The position numbers and the translations under genes are program-made. The notes beneath the pieces are model-generated. The model ran no database searches. It worked only from the letters and a program-made list of their open reading frames with translations, and was not told the origin of the DNA. From Lanius collurio (lineage: Eukaryota > Chordata > Aves > Passeriformes > Laniidae): DNA of 64,000 bases. How positions within the stretch are numbered: position 1 is the first letter of the stretch; the number at the start of each line of letters is the position of its first letter. The stretch spans positions 12,606,716 through 12,670,715 of the forward strand of contig JACBWW010000012.1 of assembly GCA_020086605.1 (NCBI GenBank). The letters are read 5' to 3'. Of this stretch, positions 1-11,353 are shown one piece after another.

Positions 1-1584
1 CGATTGCTGTTCCTACTGTGTATTTGCTATGTGAATTCAAACTAGACTTCCATTTGTTTATAGATGGTAAGAAGTAAAGGCCTAGAGCTTGTATATGTGG
101 TCAAATTTCTCTCACCATGCTGGAAAGCTTACAGAGTGCAGCATTATGAAGAGCTGTAGTACAGCTACAGCTGAACAATGGTGCTGTTATCACATTTGTC
201 TCAATTTGCTCCAAGCCAGTTAGACAACATGATAAAAAATTGTGACAGCTTATTTGTACTAAATAAGACAGCAGTGGAGTTTCAACAGAGAAAAAAAAAC
301 TAACACCACAAACCAAAAGCGAACTCCTTTTAATGGTTATGTTCAGGTGAATAGTTGCCTTGTACATTGTTTGATGCATTCTGACAAAAAAAAAAGTAGC
401 CTAAGCTTCCCTTGATTGTTGTTCTGCCTTGAATATTCTGTGATTTCTGTGATATGTAAGTAGAAAGAGCCCTGCAAAAAGGATTCACTTCCTTTTCATT
501 GTGAGAACAGTATCACCCCATGCACAAGGTGACCTTGACCAAAAGCACCACATCATTCAAACCGCATTAACTAACTGAAGGACTGAAGGAATTGCTCATT
601 TTATCTTCCAAGATGAGCATAACATACCAGCTTACCCTCCCCCATTTCACCAAAGGCCCTTCAAGTCTTGTCACCCATCTCATCAAATTCCCAAGAGCTT
701 GCCCTCTCAAGACAACACCTCTTCTCTGAACACTTGACTCAAATGCTGTTAAAGAAGTGTCACAGCTTATCATTATCTCTCGAAGAAAGCAGATTTGTGA
801 CCTTGTACATAAAATAGATCTTTGTCCCCATGCTTTCCTATAGCTCCTAAACTGAGCATCATACGTTCCCTATTTCTTGCACACATCACTCCTACCAGGA
901 GATGGCAATATGGGAAAACAGGAGACAACATCGGAAGACTTTATTTATTCTGCATTTTGTTAACTAAAAGTGTCTTTGTGAGCTTCCAAGAGAGAAACAC
1001 CTTCCAAATAAGACTCAGCATACACAAATACTATTTTATAAATTCAAGTACACAGCTAACCTGCACGTGCTAATGTTAGCTACTCTAACATTTTTTTTTA
1101 CTAGAAAGAGGTAATTTAGTTTATAGGATTATTCAACTCAAGTTTTCTCATGCTGCTCTCTAAGACAGAACTGGAGATTATTTAGAAGAGACTATGTAGA
1201 CTTACATAGTTAAAAGGGACTCTGCATGCTTTTCTAAATTTCTACAGCCAAGATAACAGCCCAGAAAAATTCAATACACATATTTTTGACTAACTGTATT
1301 GCATACTAAGTAATGACAAGCTGCCATTGAACAGTTCAAAATCAGCAGTACTATAAAGGCCATGGTGAAATGCACAGCTCACACAGCTTTTTTTTTCTGT
1401 CAGGATAGACAGAAAGCCTTAGTACAGAAAAAGGTGCTATGTAAGAAATCCCTGACTACAACTGTAGTCTCTAATGTCACTCAAGGACAGGAATCAAAAT
1501 TTAGACTTTTCAGTATTATTGTGCTCATTTTAAAAATATGAACTGAGAGCAACACTCAAAGAAGCATTTTGGTTATTACACAAG
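1..1584. other. AT-rich stretch, no gene recognised
   Basis: I see no sustained coding frame, RNA gene or recognisable repeat here. A TTTATTTATT run near 943-952 would read as overlapping AATAAA signals on the minus strand. It could serve as a polyA signal if the minus-strand exon candidates at 1.6-4.7 kb are real. A GTGAGA donor-like sequence on the minus strand near 109-114 has no convincing exon attached. Confidence 0.4.
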
Positions 1585-1765
1585 TTACAACTCCTCAAAT
1601 CTGGCGGGATGCCAGAAGGGCTTGCAGGATGGTTCACCAAGTACAGCCACAGAGTTCTGCCCTGTTTTAATCTGTTTGACTTCTAATTCAAAGCCACACT
1701 TTGCAGTATGCACTGCTGCAAATGCCCCAGAGCTGTCACTCTGAAGCACCTGAGTGAATTTTGAC
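1585..1765 (-). other. possible terminal exon, unidentified (minus strand)
   Basis: The minus strand has an open reading of about 60 codons ending in TAA at 1585-1587. The reading looks protein-like: a mixed, non-repetitive composition ending in a segment rich in Pro, Phe and Trp (EPSCKPFWHPARFEEL). Its upstream end is bounded by an in-frame TGA near 1772. A CTCAG acceptor-like sequence lies just inside that stop, but the pyrimidine tract is poor. I do not recognise the protein. An open stretch of this length can arise by chance, so this is a lead rather than a gene call. It lies on the strand that would be transcribed leftward from the CpG island at 6.9-7.4 kb. Confidence 0.15.
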
Positions 1766-1769
1766 CTCT

Positions 1770-3660
1770 CTCAAGCTGCAATTAATGAGATAATTTGTCC
1801 TACAGTAACCAGTTCAAGTGCAAGATTTCTCACTACAATATCTGCAGTAATATACTGACAAGTTAATGTCTATGAATACTATTTATGTCCATCTTGGCCT
1901 CCTTAAGGCAAGTTTTACAATCCCATTTACCACACATTCCATCCCAAGAAAGGTCTCCCTAATACTTTTTACTCCCTTTACTTCAGCACAGTAGTTAAAT
2001 ACTTTGCCTGTGATAAATGTATTGCTTTTATCTTTTAAAATGATCTGCACACAAACCAGGCTGCTTAAGAGAACTTTAATGTTCATGTCCAAAAATAAAT
2101 GCATTAAATGAGTACCACTACTACAGTTCGTATTAAATAACTAATGTTTAAAAGCAAACAAACAACCCAACCTGAATACACTGTTGACAGGACACAGTAT
2201 TAAGTTCTAGCAGGACTAATTATGTTCCCTATTTATAAACATATAAGTATGAAGAGGTGGCACCACTTAAGTTTTCTTTCACATAATGTAAAGAAGAGTT
2301 TACAGGAACCACTTCTGTTGCTCATCACAGGTTATAGAATAGCTTTGATTTAATAAAATAAATACCTTGAGAAAAAGAATGTTTTCCCATATCTTACTAA
2401 TGCTTGGCAGAAATATAGTTTTTCTCTTCATAGAGCTTTATGAATACTAGTCATTAACACCATGGGAGGCAGTTAAATATAAAACACATTCTACATACAA
2501 GGAACATGGGATGCAGAGGCTCTAACAGCAAACAGACCACTGCACAAACAGACCTCTGTAGTTTGAAATGCTAATCTTGTTCTCGGATCAGAAGGATAGT
2601 AAAAGGAGAATTACATTAAATTTTTCCCAGTATGGAGAAGATTCCCATTTTGGCCTAACTGTTGATCTGAAAGAAAATAAAACAGTTTTCAAAATATTTC
2701 CAAATGTCAAATGCAAATAATTTCAAGATGGTTGTTTTCCTGTCTACCTTCCAGATTCAAGGTGTTTGACTTCATAATGGTAGTATGAATAGTTTCCAGC
2801 TGTTAATTACAACAGCATAATTTTTGTACTGATTTATTTTGCTTTACATAGAAGGGTATACATATATGGATGCAGACATAAAAAAATCCTTTAAATTCAA
2901 GAAATGTCTTTGAACTACAGGAATCCTGAGCGAGCATGTTGCAGCCTTCACCTTAATTTCAGAGAGGCTGTACTGAATTTTTTTCTTTTTTTAAAAGACA
3001 CTTCAGCACAGCAAGGAATAATCCAGAATTCCTGCAGCCAGCATCAAAAACTCCACACAGTACTTGGAGCATATGACACAAGATGTTAAAATAAGCAAGA
3101 CTTCCAGTCTCTTTAAGCATCTATCACTTTGCATCTCTCCTTCAGAAATCTTAGACTATCTTTGATTCCAGTTGTGAACAGATTGTTCTACAGAGAAAGG
3201 CATCACTTTTTACACATACTTGCTCCATTTTTAAAGAAAAAAAAACCACACAGACACATACACATCTCAGTAGCTGCTGCTTTGGCTGCTGTTCCTCCTT
3301 CCGTACGGACGAAGTCCACAGGCCCAGTGCACTCCCAGAGAGTCCCTGCACACAGGGCCATGGCCCAGCTGTCTCAGCATACTTGGTGCTCTTTCACAAA
3401 CAGGTCAGTGCAGGAGCTGCATCTGACCTCTAGAGCACTTTCATTTTGTTGCCTTCAGGAAATGGAAAGTCACTGTTTCCCAGCTCACACACCAGATCAC
3501 TGTAGCTCATCTATCCTGAACATCTGGGTAAGCTACAAAATCTCCTTAGGTACAACATGCAATTTTTTTCAATCCCTAGGTTTTTACAATAAATAATCTA
3601 CTCTCACAAGAACTAGAAAAGCAATAAAAATCCCATTTTATGACAACAGTGCTTCATAAA
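1770..3660. other. no gene recognised; one strong isolated acceptor
   Basis: AT-rich sequence. At about 2667 the minus strand has a strong acceptor (TTTTATTTTCTTTCAG), but the readings beyond it stop after 18-25 codons and match nothing I know. A plus-strand open frame at 3129-3596 (155 codons) overlaps no repeat I can name. It has low-complexity Lys and His stretches and no recognisable domain, so I do not call it a gene. Confidence 0.35.
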
Positions 3661-3662
3661 TT

Positions 3663-3784
3663 TTACTTTCTCTGAACAGTGTCAGACTCCAGTACCTCCA
3701 CTGCTAATTTGCAAATCTTATGCATCCTCAATGTACCATATTGAATCTCCCTTTCTGTGGGTGCTACTACAATAATCGCTTTCC
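3663..3784 (-). other. possible exon, unidentified (minus strand)
   Basis: On the minus strand a good pyrimidine tract (TTTATTTTCCCTCTTTTCAG) is followed a few bases later by a second AG. From 3784 down there is an open reading of 39 codons to a TAA at 3663-3665. It begins KAIIVVAPTEREIQYG and ends VLESDTVQRK. A weak donor (AAA then GTAAAA) overlaps the stop, so it could be an internal exon as well. A second frame from the same acceptor is also open for 22 codons, which weakens the case. To the right, a strong donor (GTAAGT) at 4571-4576 ends a short open reading of about 18 codons. I do not recognise the protein. Confidence 0.18.
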
Positions 3785-4319
3785 CTGACAATTACCTGAA
3801 AAGAGGGAAAATAAAAACCCAGAAGTAGGAGTCAATAAAATACTATCCTTTCAGCATCATATAATCCTGTTTATTAAACTATTACATTTAATGTTGAAAC
3901 TAATTAGGAGCAGTACTGTCAAAGAAACATAAGTAGGAGCAAGATGGCTTTTGGCTGTTAAACATTTCTAGCACCAAATATAAGTATCTTAAAAGGTTAC
4001 TGAAAACTCCTTATTTTGGTGTTCATTCCTTCCCATTTCAAAAGGTTTATAAAGAATAACCATGTCCAAAAGTTTAGAGGATTTGTTTTTGGATTTTTTT
4101 TTCATATCTCCTTTTGTAAACCAAACAGCAGGTCCTACCTCCTGGTCGTAAGTTTCCTTCTATTCAATTAAACTGCCAGATTAATTCAATAAGTTCACAA
4201 GTTCAGTGAAAAGCCTTATGTAATTGCATTAACTTTTAATTCAACTGGAAATGTGCCTCATCTATTACAGCTACTGGAAGGAAAGTCAGTCTTATCAATG
4301 GCCCTTGGTCATCCTACAA

Positions 4320-4470
4320 CTTACCAACACAACATCTGCAGGCTTCCAAGACACAACTGGACAGGATGTCAGCAAATCTCATCCAGGACCCCTTTTACAC
4401 AAAAGGTTGGACCAGATGGTCTTCCCAGGTCCTTCTCAACTTAGGCTGTCTTCTAAAATTCTGTATTCAG
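4320..4470 (+). repeat. CR1 LINE, 3' end fragment
   Basis: The sequence around 4400-4450 (GGTTGGACCAGATGGTCTTC, then CCAGGTCCTTCTCAAC) is the typical avian CR1 3' untranslated end. The preceding 80 bases (GGCTTCCAAGACACAACTGG) fit the CR1 region just upstream. The terminal octamer repeat is lost. It is an old, 5'-truncated copy in plus orientation. Confidence 0.65.
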
Positions 4471-4589
4471 ATTTATATTGCAATATTTCAGACAAACTTG
4501 GTCATTTGAACGTAAGTTCCACTTTGCAGCTTCTAAGTGGAAGACTGAATGTTCAAGCCACTTATGCTTCACTTACCCTCTCAAATTTA

Positions 4590-6595
4590 ATTTCTTCTCC
4601 TCAAATGTCCTGTCAAATTTCAGTTGCATCTACGACTTCATACACTAAGAACTCCACATAAAAACATCATATAATCATGTAAATTAGTTAATTAATGCAA
4701 TTATAGCATAAACATTTAGCAAAAAAGACTGATTCCAAAGTGAACAATGGATAATGCACACAGGTATGGAGTCTCCTTCAGCAGAACTCCCCCAACTCCT
4801 ACAAGCTGGTTCCTATCCTGACCCTTATGTTAATCCTATCATTACCACCTTAGCAAACTGGATCTCATTATCACTGTTTTATTCAATATGGACTGTCAGA
4901 CTTCCTTTGTCTAGAAAATCCCTGTGAAAGAATGAAAACGTATATTGAAAGGTAAACCCACACTGCATTTTATCATGTTTTCTTATACATGTTCTCTTTT
5001 TTTTCTTCAAATTCTGTTCCAAAGAAGCCAGATATCAATAGCATGTGAGTGACATGGGAGTTCCCATTTTCCTAAGTGGGCAACCCACATTTAACATTTT
5101 ATAGTCATAGTGCACAATCTCCATTTCAATGCATCTGTTGAAAAAATACAAACAAATGTTACTGGATTTGCAACTCTGTGCAAACTCTATGATTTTTCCA
5201 GTGCTGTGAGATGAAATTACTCTATTTCTGTGCCCTGAGTACGGTTTGTTCATATATATTTGACCGATAATTTTTGTACTTTCCTTACCTTTTGAGTGTC
5301 ACATAGAAAAGTGATATACCAAGTGCAATACTTGGTGAAATTTAGGCAATCTTAAAACTGTCTCAAATTTATTATCCATTTTTGTTGCACAAAGATGTCA
5401 CTTCACCCTCTTTGCTTTTTTGAAAAACTTTTTACTATTTTTCATTGTAAAGCATGACATAGCTAGTACTCAGGCAATGGTCAGCTCACACTTTTCTAAA
5501 CTGCAAACAGAGCAAACAAGGTTCTGAAAAATTACATTTTAGCAAAAAAAATGTTTTTTGCGGGTAAGGAGGTGGCTAAATCCTTCTTATAATCTGATCT
5601 AGAGTTCAGTTAACCAGTGTTTTCTGCTTCTGACGTCACTGATAGTTTAGATGAAAAAATTGTGCCTAAAATTTGAGGCAATAGTCATCTACTTAAGTTA
5701 TTGGGCAATTATCTGAAAAACTTCTAGCAATAGTCCTGTTAATAAACAGTAATTATTCAAAGAACAAAAAACAGTCATAATCTTAGATTTCTTTTGGTTT
5801 CTACAGTAATTCTAGTAGAATTGCTAAAATTCTTAAATAACTTGAATTATTAGCAGCAGTAGAATCTGATCATACACCACTATCCAGGAAATCACATGTT
5901 TCCCATAGTCCATAACAACATTTCCCAGAAAACTGCCTCAGAAGAGAAACTGAGCTTTGGAGCCCAGAGCAGACTTAACTGTCCTGGCAATAATTGTGCC
6001 CTACCTCCTCTTCTTCCAGAGCCTGCTTCCAGCACACTGACTTTACTGCATACATACAGTGTAAGATAGTGGGAAAATTAAAAGATTCCTTAAGAAAAAG
6101 CACTCACTGGAACAGCTGCCACACACTCTCACTTCTAAGTTGCTAGGGTACCAATTTATTTAAGGAGATACAGGTATTTTCCCTACCACGTGATACAGCA
6201 GGATTTAAAGATGTAATTTCTTAAAAGCTGAAGGCGTCACTAGCAATGCTCAATTCTCATCTGCACTCCCTTCTTCCAAACTAACATGGCCTGCAGCACC
6301 TGTATTGCTGTCTGCTCCAAAATGCCATCGTGTTTCTGTTTTCACACCCATAGTCCTACTTTACTCACTTCCTTTGCCAGATTCCCCCTGTACCAAGGCA
6401 CAAACCACAGCTCCAAGAGCCCACCCAGTTTTTCAGCTTGATTAGGGGCAGCTTTGTAACTAGTCTGAATGCCTGCCCGAGGCCCAACCCCAGCTTGGTA
6501 TCGGTATCTGCAAGCCTTGCTCACCGCTCCCCCACGGGATGACCCCCCTATTCCGGCCAAGTGTGACTGGGTAAGACAGGACAGGGACACGGCAC
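4590..6595. other. no gene recognised
   Basis: AT-rich sequence without a sustained frame. A strong minus-strand donor (AAAAG then GTAAGG) lies near 5283-5292, but the sequence upstream of it is closed in all three frames within about 40 codons. A minus-strand open reading of about 33 codons at 5035-5133 follows an acceptor-like TTTTTTCAACAG, without other support. Confidence 0.35.
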
Positions 6596-6599
6596 AAGA

Positions 6600-6810
6600 C
6601 CGACAGCCTGCTCCTTCTGAAACTCAGGAAGTTCCACTTCAACATGAGGAAGAACTTTATGTGAGGAAGGCAGAGCACTGGAACAAGCTGACCAAGGAGG
6701 GCGTGGAGTCATTCAAAGCGTTCTCTGTCACCTGTAACCTGCTCGGGGTGACCCTGTCTTGGTAGCGGGACTGAATGACCTCCCTTCCAATCCTAACAAT
6801 TTTGGGATTC
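6600..6810 (+). repeat. CR1 LINE, 3' fragment
   Basis: The phrase GAAGTTCCACTTCAACATGAGGAAGAACTTTATGTGAGG followed by GCACTGGAACAAGCTG and GGGTGACCCTG is characteristic of the last coding and 3' untranslated part of avian CR1. It ends near CTCCCTTCCAATCC at about 6795. The copy is 5'-truncated, in plus orientation, and abuts the left side of the CpG island. Confidence 0.75.
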
Positions 6811-6859
6811 AACGAGGACCACTCTATGTTAAGAACGGAAACTAAATACCAGGCTCTTT

Positions 6860-7415
6860 ACCCACGGGGAGCCGCTCCTCTTCCACAGGGCACGAAGCTC
6901 CCCAGCACCCGGGGGAGCCCTGCCGGGGCCGTCCCTCGTTCCCCTCCGCGCCAGGACCAACCTGTCCGGGCCCTGCTCGGCCGGGTGGTCAGCGGCGGGC
7001 GCTCAGCTCGGCGGGGAGGCAGCGCTGCCCCTCGCAGTCTCCGCTCAGGCCCCCTCGGGCGCCCATCGCCCCGGCCCCGCCGGCCCGGCTGCGGTTTCGG
7101 CCTCCGCCACCGCGGGGAATTCCCGGGGCTCGGCACCGCCCCCGCTGCCTCCGAGGAAGTCAACAAACGCCGCTCCCGGTCCCCGCCAACGGGCGCGCCC
7201 CGCTCCCGGAAGGAGAGAGGCGGCCTCGCCGCCTGACCGGGAAGGGAGGAGGGAGGGAGGGCGGACTGCAAATCCCGGCGTGCAAGCGAGCCGACGCCGG
7301 CCGAGCCGAGCACCACAGGAAGCGCCGTTCGAGGGCTGGCTCCGCCCGGCCGTAGGTGGGGCTGCTACCGCCCCCAGCGGCCGGGAAGCTGCTCCTGCTC
7401 GGCGTTCCCACTTGT
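6860..7415. promoter_or_regulatory. CpG island 1, promoter candidate
   Basis: This 550-bp block is very GC-rich and dense in CpG, in sharp contrast to the AT-rich sequence on both sides. It contains GC-box-like runs (GGGCGG, CCGCCC) and an ETS-like core (CAGGAAGCG near 7316). Long open frames inside it on both strands are what GC-rich DNA gives by chance; none has a recognisable domain. CR1 fragments flank it directly on both sides, so it is an islet preserved between old insertions. It may start a transcript on either strand. The only exon hints lie to the left on the minus strand. Confidence 0.6.
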
Positions 7416-7422
7416 AACGATC

Positions 7423-7995
7423 TCACAGAATCGCAGGATTGTTAGTGGTGGAATGGACCTCTAGAGATCGTCCAGGCCAAGCCCCCCTGCCAAGACAGGG
7501 TCACCTCGAACAGGTGCTACATTCACGCGTCCAGGTGGATTTGGAAAGCCTTCAGAGAGGGAGGAGGCTCCACGACCTCCCTGGTCAGCCTGTTCCAGTG
7601 CTCTGCTCCCTCAGTGTGAAGTCCTTCCCCACGCTGAGATGAAACTTCGTGTGTTTTAGTTTATGGCCATTGCTCCCTCTCCTATCTCTGGACACTACCA
7701 GAAAGACTCTGGCACCAACCTCTTGGCACCCACATTTAAGATATTTATATGTTCTAATATATTTATATGTTCTAATGCGATCCCCTCTCAGTTGTCTCTT
7801 CTCCCAGCTCCCACAGTCTCTGCTTTTAAAAGAAATGTTCCAGACCTCTGATCATCCTTGTGGCCTCTCCAGTAGCTCCTTGTCTTTCTTGTGCTGAGGA
7901 ACCCAGAATGGGGCATGGCCCTCCACTCTCCTCTGACAAGGGTATAGATGTGCTCCCTGTCAGAGCCCATTCTTCCAGCACCACTGGGCATCACC
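7423..7995 (-). repeat. CR1 LINE, 3' half fragment
   Basis: It begins with TCACAGAATCGCAGGATTG, the reverse complement of the CR1 3' tail. It continues through the recognisable CR1 segment (CCTGGTCAGCCTGTTCCAGTG, then CCTTCCCCACGCTGAGATG), so the element lies on the minus strand. It contains an exact 18-bp tandem duplication (ATATTTATATGTTCTAAT) at 7741-7776, absent from typical CR1 sequence. The right boundary is approximate. Confidence 0.85.
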
Positions 7996-7999
7996 ACAA

Positions 8000-9060
8000 C
8001 GAGGCGGCAACCACAAACCCACTTTTCTCCCTTTCCTGAGGCTCACTGCACTCCCTGCCATCATTCAAACTAAGACTGTAGCAAAGCAATAAAGATTAGG
8101 GATTTTTAGTGGGAGCTGCCCCCAGCTTGCTCCAAGTACTCCTCAGCAAAGGAGCCTATCCAATTCACATCATTCAAACTATTTCCAGCTTCTTGAGAAG
8201 TTACACTGGCACACAGCTGAAAAGCTAGTGAGATATGGTGTAACATTTTACATCATTTTACATTTATACTCTTTTAAAAAATTTTTCTCCCCCACAAGCC
8301 AGAGACAGAGGTGAAAGGCAGTGGATACTCTATTGCTGCAGCAGGGTGAAAGATCATCGCATGTAACCTCATCTGCCAAAAACACAGCTTTTGTTCCTCA
8401 GCCAAGGTCGAAACGAAGCAAGAATAAATCTAAATTGCAGATCAGGACCTCTGTTACAGGGAATAAAAACAAGCTGATTCAACAAGTCTAATGTAGATCT
8501 ACAGGGGAGAGCAGCTGTGCTGTTCAAGACTAATTTAAAACTAACAGGAGTTTCCTTTCCGGCTAAAAAAACAAGCAGTTTGCTTTTATGTTGTGAGAGT
8601 TCTTCAGCCAAGTCCCAAAGGGCTTTTGGCAACTGTGCCACAAAGTCAGCTGGAGCAAGGGAAGTGTACTAGTGTGCCAAACTGATCTATATATGGAAAA
8701 ATGCTGCAATATTGTGTACTCCTTAAATACTAAAAGACCAAATGGAAACAAGACCCCTGCTGTGGGTAGGGAATTGTTATTTGGACAAGAATCTAATTTA
8801 AAAACCAAAACCACAAGTTCTCCATTAATCATGCACACAGCCCTCAAAACAACTTTTTAAAAAGTTTGTAGCATACTACCATTACTAAGATTTTCACCAG
8901 AAGTTTACGTTACATGTAAACTGCTTTTTATTTTATGAGCCAAAATAGTACAATGCTGTTTTCCACTGTATTTGTTACCAAGAGCAGTGCCCTTCAGTTG
9001 AAGGGCATAAAAATACTATTTCCAAGTTAACACCTCATTGTAACAATTTATATGACATGG
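8000..9060. other. no gene recognised
   Basis: AT-rich sequence between a CR1 fragment and the truncated end of the endogenous retrovirus. No sustained reading frame with a recognisable domain was found on either strand, and no reverse-transcriptase continuation is readable. Confidence 0.4.
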
Positions 9061-9064
9061 ATGC

Positions 9065-9600
9065 AAACGTGAATGCAGGAGAATTATGCATCCCCTGAGG
9101 GAGAAACTTCCATTGATATCACTGCGCGGGCTCAGCATTATTAATTGCTGGCACTAAGAAGGCAAATTTCGGCCTGTCATCGGGATGCAGAGGAATAGTA
9201 AAAAAAAAACCTTCAGATCCACGATGAGGACCCGCCAATCCACGGGAAGCATGGTAGCTGACAGTAAGCCCGCCTGCAAAGTTCCCATGCCTTCCATCAC
9301 GGCATTGACCCTTCAGAGGTCTTGTAACAACCTCCATTTCCCAGATTTTTCCATGATACAGAAAACAGGAGTGTTCCAGGGACTGGTGGAAGGCTCCAGA
9401 TGACCCTGGTCCAATTGCTCCTGAAGCAAGTCTCAAAGGGCGGCTAACTTGTCATCAGGTAGGGACCACTGATTTTGCCACACAGGGTCGTCCACCAGCC
9501 ACCGTAAAGAAGGCATAGGACACTCTGCACCCTTCAGCACAGTGGCCCCCATCAAAAATCCGTCCTGATGCGCACCCCCCACGCAGCCAGAACATCCCTC
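9065..9600 (-). pseudogene. pol: ERV pol fragment: N-terminal reverse transcriptase
   Basis: The fragment starts in the -1 frame relative to the protease, overlapping its end. The first part shows the usual RT opening (PSLRWLVDDPVWQNQW, then LPDDKLAAL) and is cut by a TGA at 9433-9435. Downstream pieces read as RT blocks with a WNTPVF-type segment and, in another frame, IPLHPDD and KFAFLVPA followed by NNAEPAQ, then a TGA at 9119-9121. The short LPQGM-like block of the fingers/palm follows before similarity ends near 9065. The frame switch falls near a run of ten A residues on the plus strand at about 9199-9209. The catalytic YMDD region and the rest of pol are absent, so no active polymerase can be made. 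Confidence 0.85.
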
Positions 9601-10226
9601 CCCCAGAGGTTGACAGCAACTGCAGTGACAGGAGGTTGAACCATGGCTGCCTGTCCCGCTGAGTTCGCGATCAACACGGGCTGCTGGCTCACATAGCACT
9701 GCGCCATCCCTCCCAATCCCACAACAGGTGTCCCCACCGGGTTCAAGGGCCATCCTGGGGGCCAGGCGGACAGGGAGAGAACGGTAACATCTGCACCAGT
9801 GTCAATGAGCCTGTGAAGACAAATGTCAGATGGTGTGGCACCAGGGACGGACAGGGTACACAGCATCTCGGGACGGTCTTTGGTCAGGACAGCAGTGCAG
9901 CGAACTTGAGGCGGCCCAGTGGATCCAAAGCCGCTGTCCCCTCGCAACTGGTCGTCAGCTCTGTGAATGGAAGACTTAAAAGGCACAAGTTGAGCAATTC
10001 GTGGTTTTTTGGGGATACTGATGGGAGGAGGGGTGGGCGTGGAAACCAAGGCACAGATCTGTCCCGTGAAATCTGCATCAATGAGTCCCAGGTGCACAAC
10101 AATACCCTGAAGGGTGGCACTAGACCTCCCCATGAGGAGAGCACTCATGCCATCACCCAAGGGACCAAAGGCATTCAAGGAGACCTTGTGCACTTTGCAA
10201 GAGTCTAAGATGACTGTTTTTTCAGT
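9552..10226 (-). pseudogene. pro: ERV dUTPase-protease (dut-pro) region
   Basis: The open frame runs from upstream of 10226 to a TGA at 9552-9554 and overlaps the end of gag in the -1 frame. Counting from its first ATG at 10439, the dUTPase lies at residues about 75-175: GRSS (104-107), LIDADFTG (119-126), IAQLV (148-152) and a conserved C-terminal RGDSGFGSTG loop (166-175). The aspartic protease follows, with the catalytic LIDTGADVTVLS at 211-222 and the helix-containing NLWGRDVLAAWG at 277-288. In the virus family the dUTPase hydrolyses dUTP and the protease cleaves Gag and Gag-Pol. The frame is open across both domains, the best-preserved part of this element. The mature product would need frameshifting from a gag that is itself interrupted. 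Confidence 0.9.
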
Positions 10227-10753
10227 GCAGACATCAACATCTGAGCCATGGGTGCTGGCTGCAAGCTGGCTAAGCAGATCTCCATCAGTTCCGGGACCGG
10301 GAGAGAAGCTTGTGTCCACACACGTCTCCCCGCCACGCTCTGCTTCACAAAAACCGAGCCTGACAAGGCATGGCCACCAGCATGAACTGACGCCTTGCAG
10401 ACATTTGCAGTATGGTTTGGCCTTCCACACTGACCACACAAAAACAAGGGAACCGTGGCCTGCTGCACCTTCTTCCCCTGCTTCTTGCGAGCCTGAGCAT
10501 TCCCCTGCTGTAGCTGCCTGTCCTGTGGGACTAGCCAGGCTGGCTGCACAGCAGGAGCCATGGCCGGTTGCACAGCCGTAGCCACGGCAGCTACCTTAAA
10601 ACTTGAGGTGCCCATCCTTGCACAGGCGTCTGCCATCTGGGGTATAGAAGGATCACCATGGAGAGCCTCTATGATCCTCCAACACTCAGCATTGCACTGA
10701 TGTCTTGCAAGGTGCTTAAGCAAATGTCTCCTGGCCTCAGGATCCCCAACCTG
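10205..10753 (-). pseudogene. gag: ERV gag: end of capsid and nucleocapsid
   Basis: This continues the capsid frame after the stop at 10754-10756. It starts with the second half of the capsid C-terminal domain (WRIIEALHGDPSIPQM, ADACARMG), typical of gag just after the major homology region. A Gln/Lys-rich basic linker follows, then one clear CCHC zinc knuckle, CGQCGRPNHTANVC (10438-10397), which in this family binds genomic RNA. I see no second knuckle, although betaretroviral nucleocapsids often have two. The frame ends with TAG at 10205-10207, four codons after an A6 run where the dut-pro frame takes over. Confidence 0.9.
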
Positions 10754-11318
10754 CTACTCCAAAGAAGCCATCAGCCAGCCTGAAAATCGCTTGAAAGGCT
10801 CATTATCCCCCTGGACAATGGTCACAAACGACTGATTTGGAGCAGCCATTTCTATGGTTTGAACCAACGCTGCCATGCCCTTGCGTTGGCATTGGTTGAG
10901 CACCAGGGGATCCAGGACAGCTTGCCCACTAACAGCAACATAATTGCCTGTGCCTAACAGCACATCACAGACAACCATACACCTGGGATCCTGTGGACCC
11001 AAGGCCTCATTCTGCTCAACTGTCCTGTCTGCCAAGTCAGACCATTTAGCCTCAAAGACATCATATTCCACAGGCTGAAAAAGAATACGTGCCAAGCACC
11101 TAATATTGTAAGGTGTCAGCAAAACAGCATTAGAGAACCAAAGCATTTGCATGACTTCAACAGACCCCAGACCATATTTGCTAACCTTATCATGGAGATC
11201 CAGCAGGACCTTCCATGATAAAGGCTGATGGGTATTATGGGGGAGACCCCTAAGCACAGAAGATGCCTGATAACCCATAGGAGAGGCATCAGGACCCGCC
11301 TTCCCAGGCTCGGCAGCC

Positions 11319-11353
<35 letters not shown>

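Noticed and set aside
5035..5292. Strong minus-strand donor at 5283-5292 with an exon to its right
   Set aside because: All three frames upstream of the donor hit stops within about 40 codons, and no acceptor with a pyrimidine tract pairs with it.
6858..7426. Open frames of 88-153 codons on both strands in CpG island 1
   Set aside because: Same reason: low stop density in CpG-rich sequence, no recognisable domain or good splice donor.
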